Assembly (NCBI GenBank): GCA_013151655.1
Contig: JAADHX010000110.1
Span: forward strand, 5,301-14,836
DNA: 9,536 nucleotides
DNA from: Actinomycetota bacterium
GTDB taxonomy: Bacteria; Actinomycetota; Acidimicrobiia; Acidimicrobiales; Poriferisodalaceae
Direction of reading: 5' to 3'
Shown here: in pieces, positions 1 to 5,275 of the stretch
How the letters are laid out: each line of letters opens with the position of its first letter
Numbering within the stretch: position 1 is the first letter of the stretch
The notes under the pieces: generated by a model
Told to the model about the DNA's origin: nothing
Seen by the model: the letters and a program-made list of their open reading frames with translations, nothing else
Database searches by the model: none
Position numbers and translations under genes: made by a program

Positions 1-821
1 GGAGCTACACCCAGGCCGACATCGCCGTAGTCGGCCCGATGGCTCGATCGGTCGACGATGTCGAGCTCGGTCTGGATCTACTCACCGGTCCCGACGATTG
101 GAACGCTACCGCGTGGGCCGCAGCGCTTCCGCCGGCCCGATCGACAACGCCGAAGGGTCTACGAGTCGCAGCGTGGCTTGACGATCGGGCCTGCCCGATA
201 TCGGCCGAAGTTAAATCGCTACTTGAAACAGCAGCCGGAGCGCTCGCAACCGCTGGAGCCAACGTCGATCACGATGCTCGACCCGAGGTGCCATTCGAAA
301 AGGCTCGTCAGGTTTTCGAACAACTCATCGGCGCCGCGCTGGCCGGCAGTTGGTCTCAAAACGAAATCGAAGAAATGGCCAAGCTCGATTCGGGGGGTCT
401 TAATCTTGACGGCGGCTTAGGGGTTAAGTATTCAGTCCAGCGCCATCGCGCTTGGCTCACGGGCAACGAACGCAGACTTCAGTTGCGGGCCAGGTGGCGG
501 ACCTTCTTCGAAGACTGGGATGTCGTGCTCATGCCAGTGTCGCCGCGAGCGGCTATCCCCCACGACCACAGCGAACCAATGACCAAACGGACCATCGACG
601 TCGATGGCAGCCAACGGTCATATATGGATCAGATGGCATGGATGGGCATTATCGGCGTCGTCTACTTACCAGCGACCGTCGTGCCTATCGGTCAAACGTC
701 GGGTGGGTTACCGGTCGGCTTGCAGATCGTCGGCCCATACTTGGAAGATCGAACGCCCATAGCCGTGGCTCGTATGGTCGAGAAGGCTCTAGGCGGCTTC
801 GCCAAGCCAGCAGGTTTCTGA
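1..821 (+). CDS. Amidase signature family protein, 3' part (5' end outside window)
   Basis: The frame is open from the first base (first whole codon at 3) to TGA at 819-821 and gives about 272 C-terminal residues. The opening stretch, SYTQADIAVVGPMARSVDD, matches the conserved segment of amidase-signature (GatA-like) enzymes that follows the catalytic Ser-Ser-Lys region. That catalytic part must lie upstream and cannot be checked. The C-terminus carries the usual family ending, with LPATVVPIG, then GLPVGLQIVGPYLEDRT and a final GGFAKPAGF. Family members hydrolyse carbon-nitrogen amide bonds in the cytoplasm. The substrate cannot be told from this part, and GatA itself is less likely because no gatB or gatC is visible. 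The family is usually about 450-500 residues, so a bit over half is present. The gene converges on mrp with five bases between the stops. Confidence 0.9.
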   Translation, partial: SYTQADIAVVGPMARSVDDVELGLDLLTGPDDWNATAWAAALPPARSTTPKGLRVAAWLDDRACPISAEVKSLLETAAGALATAGANVDHDARPEVPFEKARQVFEQLIGAALAGSWSQNEIEEMAKLDSGGLNLDGGLGVKYSVQRHRAWLTGNERRLQLRARWRTFFEDWDVVLMPVSPRAAIPHDHSEPMTKRTIDVDGSQRSYMDQMAWMGIIGVVYLPATVVPIGQTSGGLPVGLQIVGPYLEDRTPIAVARMVEKALGGFAKPAGF

Positions 822-826
822 GCCGC

Positions 827-1966
827 TCAGATGAGCTTTAGCTCCGGGTGGAAACGCTTGGTCGGCTGAAGATCTTCGTCGATAGCGCGGGCAATCTCGG
901 AAAACACGAGGCTGGCTTCGTTTTCGGGATCGGCGACCACGACCGGGTTACCGGTATCGCCACCTTCGCGTAGCACGCCCACGAGTGGAACCTTGCCAAT
1001 AAGGGGAACGTCGAGCTGATCGGCCAACTCTTGGCCCCCGCCCGAGCCGAAGATCTCGTATCGCTTGCCATCGTCGCCCGTGAACCAGCTCATGTTCTCG
1101 ATAATGCCCCTTACCTCAAGCCGTACCTTCTGGGCCATGAACGCGGCCCTTTGGGCCACCTTTTGGGCCGCCGGCTGGGGTGTGGTTACGACATAGACTT
1201 CGCCTCGCGGCAAGAACTGGGCAATCGACAACGCGATATCGCCGGTGCCTGGTGGCAGGTCGATGAGCACGTAATCGGGATCGTCCCAGTAGACATCGGT
1301 TAGGAACTGTTCGAGGGCTTTGTGAAGCATCGGACCCCGCCAAATGACCGGCTGGTCTTCGTTGGCGAAGAACCCCATCGAGATCATTCGCACCCCGTTG
1401 GCCTCAACCGGTACAACCATCTGATCGATCACAACCGGCCCGCGTTCTGCGCCGAGCATGCGCGGTATCGAGAAACCCCAAACGTCGGCATCGATGACGC
1501 CAACGCGCTTTCCGCGCTGCGCCAAGGCGATGGCAACGTTGGTTGTTACCGAAGACTTGCCTACACCGCCCTTGCCAGACGCGATGAGCAGAACCCGCGT
1601 CTTGGAGCCAGGTTCGGCCATCGGTATCGATCGCCCTTCGGCATGACCGTGAGAACCCTGAGAGCCAGCAGAAGAGCCAGGATCGCCGATTAGCTGAGAA
1701 CGCAGGGCCGCCTGTTCGTCCTCGGTCATCTCAGTGAAGTCGATGTCGACTCCAGCCAGACCAAGGCCAGTAGCGGCGCGGGTAATCAGGTCGTGCAGGT
1801 GTCCTCGCGACGGATGGTCATGCGCCGGCATGGCGATTACAACGTGGGCCCGGTCGCCAGCTACCGCCGCACCGCGAAGCATGCCGAGGGTGTGGATGTC
1901 TCGCCGAAGTTCGGGATCGTCGATGGCGCTGAGGGCCCCAACAAGTTGGTCATCAGTAACTGACAT
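827..1966 (-). CDS. mrp: Mrp/NBP35-family P-loop ATPase (Fe-S cluster carrier family), cysteine-free
   Basis: This is a 379-residue cytoplasmic ATPase of the Mrp/ApbC/NBP35 family, whose studied members carry and transfer Fe-S clusters. Residues 1-95 form a divergent MIP18/DUF59-like domain. A Gly/Ser/His-rich linker follows (about 95-120), then the ATPase domain with the deviant Walker A GKGGVGKS (131-138), the DADVWGFSIPRMLG segment (159-172) and LIDLPPGTGD (234-243). The C-terminal segment IENMSWFTGDDGKRYEIFG is where many relatives have CXXC, but here there is no cysteine, and I find none in the whole protein. The frame stays open up to 2152, but I chose ATG at 1966 because AGGAG sits nine bases upstream, DUF59 similarity begins there, and the longer form would run through tandem repeats into the divergent gene. 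It is divergent from a cysteine-bearing winged-helix regulator. Family assignment is firm; an Fe-S role is inferred. Confidence 0.93.
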   Translation of the reverse strand: MSVTDDQLVGALSAIDDPELRRDIHTLGMLRGAAVAGDRAHVVIAMPAHDHPSRGHLHDLITRAATGLGLAGVDIDFTEMTEDEQAALRSQLIGDPGSSAGSQGSHGHAEGRSIPMAEPGSKTRVLLIASGKGGVGKSSVTTNVAIALAQRGKRVGVIDADVWGFSIPRMLGAERGPVVIDQMVVPVEANGVRMISMGFFANEDQPVIWRGPMLHKALEQFLTDVYWDDPDYVLIDLPPGTGDIALSIAQFLPRGEVYVVTTPQPAAQKVAQRAAFMAQKVRLEVRGIIENMSWFTGDDGKRYEIFGSGGGQELADQLDVPLIGKVPLVGVLREGGDTGNPVVVADPENEASLVFSEIARAIDEDLQPTKRFHPELKLI

Positions 1967-1975
1967 TCGACAGAT

Positions 1976-1980
1976 CTCCT
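1976..1980 (-). promoter_or_regulatory. Shine-Dalgarno site of mrp
   Basis: On the - strand this reads AGGAG with a nine-base spacer to ATG at 1966-1964. It decides the mrp start against the upstream TTG at 2152. Its distal two bases are also the first two bases of the 33-bp repeat array. Confidence 0.8.
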
Positions 1981-2077
1981 GGTTGTATTGCTTCGGCTGC
2001 TGCCGCCTGCGCTGGTTGTATTGCTTCGGCTGCTGCCGCCTGCGCTGGTTGTATTGCTTCGGCTGCAGCCGCCTGTG
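1979..2077. repeat. Three tandem copies of a 33-bp repeat in the mrp/regulator intergenic region
   Basis: Copies lie at 1979-2011, 2012-2044 and 2045-2077. Copies 1 and 2 are identical. Copy 3 differs at two positions (T to A in the CTGCTGCC part and C to T near the end). Each unit begins CTGGTTGTATTGCTTCGG and holds an inverted repeat: CGGC-TGCT-GCCG in copies 1 and 2, and a perfect 12-bp palindrome CGGCTGCAGCCG (2060-2071) in copy 3. There are no spacers, so this is not CRISPR. The unit is close to three helical turns, which would put repeated binding sites on one DNA face. If mrp is transcribed from further upstream, the array would be in its 5' leader as three small hairpins just before the ribosome binding site. 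Function is unknown. Confidence 0.9.
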
Positions 2078-2099
2078 ATGGGTAAGCGGCGTTGGGGGC

Positions 2100-2116
2100 T
2101 CGGTAGAATCTACCGA
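2100..2116. promoter_or_regulatory. Perfect 17-bp palindrome, candidate operator
   Basis: The sequence TCGGTAGAATCTACCGA has two perfect 8-bp arms around one central base and ends one base before the GTG start of the regulator. It covers the candidate -10 hexamer. Position, perfect symmetry and adjacency to a winged-helix regulator gene (these usually bind as dimers to such sites) suggest an autoregulatory operator. No second copy was seen in the window. Which protein binds is inference. Confidence 0.6.
2104..2109 (+). promoter_or_regulatory. Candidate -10 element of a leaderless regulator promoter
   Basis: TAGAAT fits the TANNNT -10 pattern and lies eight bases before the GTG at 2118, about the distance from a -10 hexamer to the transcription start. 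No Shine-Dalgarno sequence is found in the usual place (the nearest G run is at 2094-2098, about 20 bases away), which fits a leaderless transcript starting at or near the GTG. No clear -35 is visible. Because of the palindrome, the opposite strand also reads TAGATT and could serve mrp with a leader of about 130 bases. Confidence 0.45.
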
Positions 2117-2117
2117 C

Positions 2118-2816
2118 GTGGACACTGACGCCCTCACACCCGACGAGTTCAATGCCGCGGTGAGCTCAATAACAGCTTCGTTTGGCGACCCAACTCGGCG
2201 CGATATCTATCTGCTCGTTCGCCAACGAGACGACGGCATGACCGCCGCCGAGGTCGCCAGCGCAGTCGATCTCCACGCCAACGTGGCGCGCCATCATCTG
2301 GCCGCAGCTGGGCATCTGAAGGTGATCGTAGCCAGGCCAACCTCGGGAGCCGGCCGACCATCCAAACGGTACTCATCAACCCAAGAAGACATCCAGCTGG
2401 CATTTCCAGTAAGGCGCGACGACCTCCTCGGCACGCTGCTTGGTCGAGCCCTCAGCCGCCTACCGCACTCCGAGGCTCAGGCCTTGGCCGAAGAGGTCGG
2501 CCGGGAGTACGGCCTAGCGCTGGCCGACAGCATCGAACCAGGCAACGCCCATCGGTCGCTCGAGGCCGCGGTTGGCGCCATCGCCGATGCCCTGACCTCC
2601 TACGGCTTCCAAGCACGGGCCGAGGGTGCTGCGGGCGAACTCCGAATCGTGAGCGAAGGCTGCCCCTTTGGTCAGGCCGCAGTCGAACACCCGGTGCTGT
2701 GCGCGATCGATCGGGGCCTCGTTAGCGGCATGCTCACCGGCCTTCACGGCGAGCGGTCGCCACGCCTGTCTGGTTCGGTCCCGATGGGCGATGCTGTCTG
2801 CACCACCGATATCTGA
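2118..2816 (+). CDS. Winged-helix transcriptional regulator with C-terminal cysteines (SufR-like/ArsR-related)
   Basis: The protein has 232 residues. Residues 12-90 form a winged helix-turn-helix: GDPTRRDIYLLVR, then MTAAEVASAVDLHANVARHH as the recognition region, and GAGRPSKRY as the wing, typical of actinobacterial ArsR/DeoR-type regulators. The C-terminal domain ends in a ligand-like segment with Cys182, Cys195 and Cys228. The C-X12-C spacing of the first pair equals that of SufR, the Fe-S-sensing repressor of the suf operon. The canonical third position (209) is Leu with His210 next to it, and the last Cys is displaced, so cluster binding is possible but not shown. Relative to relatives as I recall them, about three residues seem missing between HHL and AAAGHL. 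The GTG start at 2118 follows a palindrome and a -10-like element. The divergent neighbour is mrp, and the phosphatase gene follows after 18 bases. Control of mrp and of itself is inference. Confidence 0.85.
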   Translation: MDTDALTPDEFNAAVSSITASFGDPTRRDIYLLVRQRDDGMTAAEVASAVDLHANVARHHLAAAGHLKVIVARPTSGAGRPSKRYSSTQEDIQLAFPVRRDDLLGTLLGRALSRLPHSEAQALAEEVGREYGLALADSIEPGNAHRSLEAAVGAIADALTSYGFQARAEGAAGELRIVSEGCPFGQAAVEHPVLCAIDRGLVSGMLTGLHGERSPRLSGSVPMGDAVCTTDI

Positions 2817-2825
2817 CCACTTCAC

Positions 2826-2850
2826 GTACCATCGGTGCCGATGTTGGTAC
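2826..2850 (+). promoter_or_regulatory. Hairpin over the phosphatase gene start
   Basis: GTACCATCGG and CCGATGTTGGTAC can pair as a stem of about nine to ten base pairs with a 3-base bulge and a tight loop. The structure encloses both possible start codons, GTG 2835 and ATG 2841. It could limit translation unless ribosomes arrive from the upstream regulator gene, or it could be a chance palindrome. Confidence 0.35.
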
Positions 2851-3305
2851 ACCTCGTCCGCCACGCTCATGCGCTGTCACGCCGAGAGTGGACGGGGCCC
2901 GACGGCAGTCGGCCCCTTTCAGAGACCGGCCACCTTCAAGCACGGCAGTTTGGTTCGATACCAATGGCGACGTCCGTCGAGGTACGTAGTAGCCCGGCAG
3001 TTCGGTGCATCGAAACGATTCGCCCGTTGGCCGAAACGCTCGGAACCGAAATCGTCGTCGACGAGCGATTGGCTGAAGCCGCAGACCCGCAGGTAGTCGC
3101 CGAATGGATGTGTTTCACCCACAGATTCGAAGAAGTCGTGTTGTGTGGCCACGGCGATCTTCTCCCCGAGGTTCTCCGCCTGCTTCAACTCCGCGGCATG
3201 ATCCTCGATGGCCCAAACGCAGTGGCCAAAGCATCGCTGTGGCCCTGCCACATCGTCGATGGCGCCCCAGTTCGCGCCACGTACACCCCACCCCCACCGG
3301 TCTAG
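2835..3305 (+). CDS. Histidine phosphatase superfamily protein (SixA-like)
   Basis: The protein has 156 residues from GTG 2835. ATG 2841, which would begin MLVHLVRHAHA, is equally acceptable; neither has a clear Shine-Dalgarno site. Residues 6-12 carry the family motif LVRHAHA with the phospho-accepting His10 and Arg9. SSPAVRCIETIRPLAETLG (52-70) supplies the second conserved arginine region, and CGHGD (104-108) supplies the second catalytic His106. The length and the RHA form of the motif are closer to the small SixA-type phosphohistidine phosphatases than to phosphoglycerate mutases. The substrate is unknown. It is cytoplasmic, with no signal peptide. The C-terminus is a proline run (TPPPPV). 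It starts 18 bases after the regulator gene and is probably co-transcribed with it. It converges on the ccm operon. Confidence 0.85.
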   Translation: MPMLVHLVRHAHALSRREWTGPDGSRPLSETGHLQARQFGSIPMATSVEVRSSPAVRCIETIRPLAETLGTEIVVDERLAEAADPQVVAEWMCFTHRFEEVVLCGHGDLLPEVLRLLQLRGMILDGPNAVAKASLWPCHIVDGAPVRATYTPPPPV

Positions 3306-3307
3306 CC

Positions 3308-3348
3308 GCCCACGCTCTAGACCCCAATTCGGGTATGTGGCTGTGGGC
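3308..3348. terminator. Possible hairpin terminator between convergent operons
   Basis: The 43-base gap between two converging genes holds GCCCAC (3308-3313) and GTGGGC (3343-3348), with a nested ACCC/GGGT pair (3321-3334). There is no T run in either direction, so it is at best a weak or factor-assisted bidirectional terminator. Confidence 0.3.
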
Positions 3349-4176
3349 TTATCGGGAGGCGAGTTCGGCTTCTAGTTCGGCGATGTTGCCTTCGACTACG
3401 GCGATCATTGGCGCGGGCGGGTTGCGGGCGAGCACCCCACGATAGAACTCGATGGCGCCTTCTAGATCGCCTTCGATGCGGTCGGCGGCCACCGCTCGAA
3501 ACAAATACGGCTCGAAGCCCGCGTTCGGATTTGCTATGGCACGATCGAGGGCGTTGATTCCTTCGGCGGCGACAGCCTCATCGGGCAAGTTGACCAATAT
3601 CCACCCAAGTCGGGTGAGGGCATCGACGTGCTCGGGTTCGGTGGCGAGTGCCGATCGATACGATTCCAGGGCTGAAATGAGCTCGCCTTCGTTCTCGTCG
3701 ATAAGACCAATCAGCACCAACGCATCTGGATCGCCCGGTAGTACCTCGAGTATCTCGTTGGCGGTGGCACGTGCGGCTACGAGATCGCCGATGCCAAAAT
3801 AGGTATCGCCTTCGATCAACAGGTCTCTCGAGCTTTGGGTGATCTCGCCAGAGCCGAACTGGCCGGCCAATCTCAACCCCGAAGATCCAGCCACGGCGAG
3901 CCCTCCAAGAACAGCAAGAATGCCGACAACCACAACCGTCAACCATCGGCGCTTCGACGAGACCTGGCGGCGCGAAACCGGAGGTGGCCGCTGGCGGTCG
4001 AGGCTTCTGATCACTTGGGCAGTACGACGAGTTAGGTCGTCGGCAAGCGTGACGTGATCGGCCTCGTCTATCTCGCCGCTGACCAACTCGGCATCGAGGA
4101 CATCGAACTGAGCCAGCAGTCCTGCCCGTTCATCCTCGAGACGGGCCACAACCTCGGGATTACGCCGTTGGGTCAT
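3349..4176 (-). CDS. Membrane-anchored TPR protein, CcmI-like cytochrome c biogenesis factor
   Basis: The protein has 275 residues. The cytoplasmic N-terminal 60 residues are charged and probably coiled coil; the RLEDERAGLLAQFDVLDAEL stretch resembles the region after the first helix in CcmI. One membrane helix spans about 78-98 (WLTVVVVGILAVLGGLAVAG). The rest (about 112-275) should be periplasmic and contains TPR-like repeats, for example GDLVAARATANEILEVLPGD, GELISALESYRSALATEPEH and GDLEGAIEFYRGVLARNPPA. In System I, CcmI uses such repeats to hold apocytochrome c for the CcmF/CcmH heme ligation complex. It is the last gene of the operon, 13 bases after ccmH, which supports this role. It differs from proteobacterial CcmI in having one recognisable membrane helix, so I give no symbol. 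Confidence 0.8.
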   Translation of the reverse strand: MTQRRNPEVVARLEDERAGLLAQFDVLDAELVSGEIDEADHVTLADDLTRRTAQVIRSLDRQRPPPVSRRQVSSKRRWLTVVVVGILAVLGGLAVAGSSGLRLAGQFGSGEITQSSRDLLIEGDTYFGIGDLVAARATANEILEVLPGDPDALVLIGLIDENEGELISALESYRSALATEPEHVDALTRLGWILVNLPDEAVAAEGINALDRAIANPNAGFEPYLFRAVAADRIEGDLEGAIEFYRGVLARNPPAPMIAVVEGNIAELEAELASR

Positions 4177-4189
4177 ATGTGCGCATTAC

Positions 4190-4663
4190 TCACTGGTCGA
4201 CTCTGGCCTTGGCAACCAGCTCACGATCTGCGCCGGACACGTTCTTCTCTGCCGCTAGCGACCATCGTCGGAAACTAAATACCAGCGACCCGACAACCGC
4301 AATCAGTCCGGCGACAGGCAGAGTCCATACGAGCGAACCGAGTCCCGTGGCCGGCGGCTTGGCGTTGATGTCCTCATCGTACTTGTCGACAAGCTGGCGA
4401 CGAATCTCGTCGTCGGTGTCGCCCTCGGCTACAGCCTCATCAATAAAGACCCGAATCGACGCCGCTATCGGAGCGTTCGACTCGAGGACGTTCTGACCAT
4501 CGCAAACAGGACACAGGATCGTCTCCTTGATGTCGAAGGCCCGTTCGGCTTCTGTACGGGGGCCAGTGTCGGCGGAGATGACACCGTAAGCAATGGCCAT
4601 GATCATCACGGCCAGCAGCACCATCCACGATAGGTTTCGCTGCGAGTCCGTCAGCGGCCTCAT
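4190..4663 (-). CDS. ccmH: CcmH, cytochrome c maturation thiol-redox subunit
   Basis: The protein has 157 residues. A membrane anchor lies at about 12-30. A periplasmic domain follows with Cys51 and Cys54 in ILCPVCDGQNVLESN, matching the LRCXXC motif of CcmH. A second membrane helix spans about 111-131. CcmH reduces the disulfide of the apocytochrome CXXCH motif (or forms the mixed disulfide) and works with CcmF and CcmI in heme ligation. The glutamine that usually follows the second cysteine is Asp here, with Gln two residues later. The KYDEDINAKPP stretch corresponds to the KYG(D/E)FVLxxPP segment of relatives. The start overlaps the ccmG stop as ATGA, so translation is probably coupled. 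Confidence 0.92.
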   Translation of the reverse strand: MRPLTDSQRNLSWMVLLAVMIMAIAYGVISADTGPRTEAERAFDIKETILCPVCDGQNVLESNAPIAASIRVFIDEAVAEGDTDDEIRRQLVDKYDEDINAKPPATGLGSLVWTLPVAGLIAVVGSLVFSFRRWSLAAEKNVSGADRELVAKARVDQ

Positions 4664-5274
4664 TGCGAGGAACCAGCGACTAGTCGATCAATGGCCGCGT
4701 CGAGGGTGTCGGCAGTGATCTGGCCAATCCACTTGTCGACCACGAGACCAGACGGAGCGACTAGAAACGTCTCTGGTACCTGTAACACCACGAATTCAGC
4801 GGGCGCAGAAGCCGCGTCGACGATTACGGGCCAATCGCCACCACGGTCGTCGAAGAATTCGCGGACGGCCGACTCCGTATCGCCCATTACAACACTGACC
4901 ATCTGAGCCGAGCCGTCGCTGTGTCTGTCGGCGAACTCGATGAATTCGGGATGTTCGGCCTGACACGCAGCGCACCAGCTAGCGAAAAAGTTGATGACAG
5001 TCCAAGTGCCCCTAGCCGAATCGATGTCGTACGTTGATCCGTCGAGGGTGGTACCAACAAGTTCCGGTACCGCACGGCCAATCAATCGAGAGTCGACTCG
5101 GCCAGTGCCATCGCCGCCGTCGCTCGTGGCGAGCACGGCAATGAAGCCGACAAGAACCACTGCGACAACACCCGTGCCGAGCTTGGCCCAAAGCGGAGCC
5201 GGAGGTTCATCTTCTTCGAAGTCGTCAGGATCGTCGACTCCACTCTCTGCAACACCTTCGTCGATATCGTCCAT
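4660..5274 (-). CDS. ccmG: CcmG/DsbE-type TlpA-family thiol-disulfide oxidoreductase
   Basis: The protein has 204 residues. A strongly acidic cytoplasmic tail (1-24, many Asp and Glu) precedes a single membrane anchor (about 33-50). The periplasmic thioredoxin fold has the active site FFASWCAACQAEHPEF with Cys101 and Cys104, and the cis-proline Pro167 in QVPETFLV. It should pass reducing equivalents from a DsbD/CcdA-type donor, not present here, to CcmH or directly to apocytochrome c. TlpA/ResA would be the alternative name, but the position between ccmF and ccmH supports CcmG. It begins two bases after the ccmF stop codon with one base between (TGA-G-ATG) and overlaps ccmH by four bases. Confidence 0.92.
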   Translation of the reverse strand: MDDIDEGVAESGVDDPDDFEEDEPPAPLWAKLGTGVVAVVLVGFIAVLATSDGGDGTGRVDSRLIGRAVPELVGTTLDGSTYDIDSARGTWTVINFFASWCAACQAEHPEFIEFADRHSDGSAQMVSVVMGDTESAVREFFDDRGGDWPVIVDAASAPAEFVVLQVPETFLVAPSGLVVDKWIGQITADTLDAAIDRLVAGSSQ

Positions 5275-5275
5275 C

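Noticed and set aside
1979..2077. Repeat array as a CRISPR
   Set aside because: The three units are directly adjacent with no spacers, and no cas gene is nearby.
1967..2152. N-terminal extension of mrp through the repeats, starting at TTG 2152, with a repeated QPKQYNQ peptide
   Set aside because: It overlaps the divergent regulator, has a rare start, and a good ribosome binding site precedes ATG 1966 where family similarity begins.
2668..3096. 142-codon + strand frame across the regulator and phosphatase genes
   Set aside because: It overlaps two well-supported genes in another frame and its product is basic and featureless.
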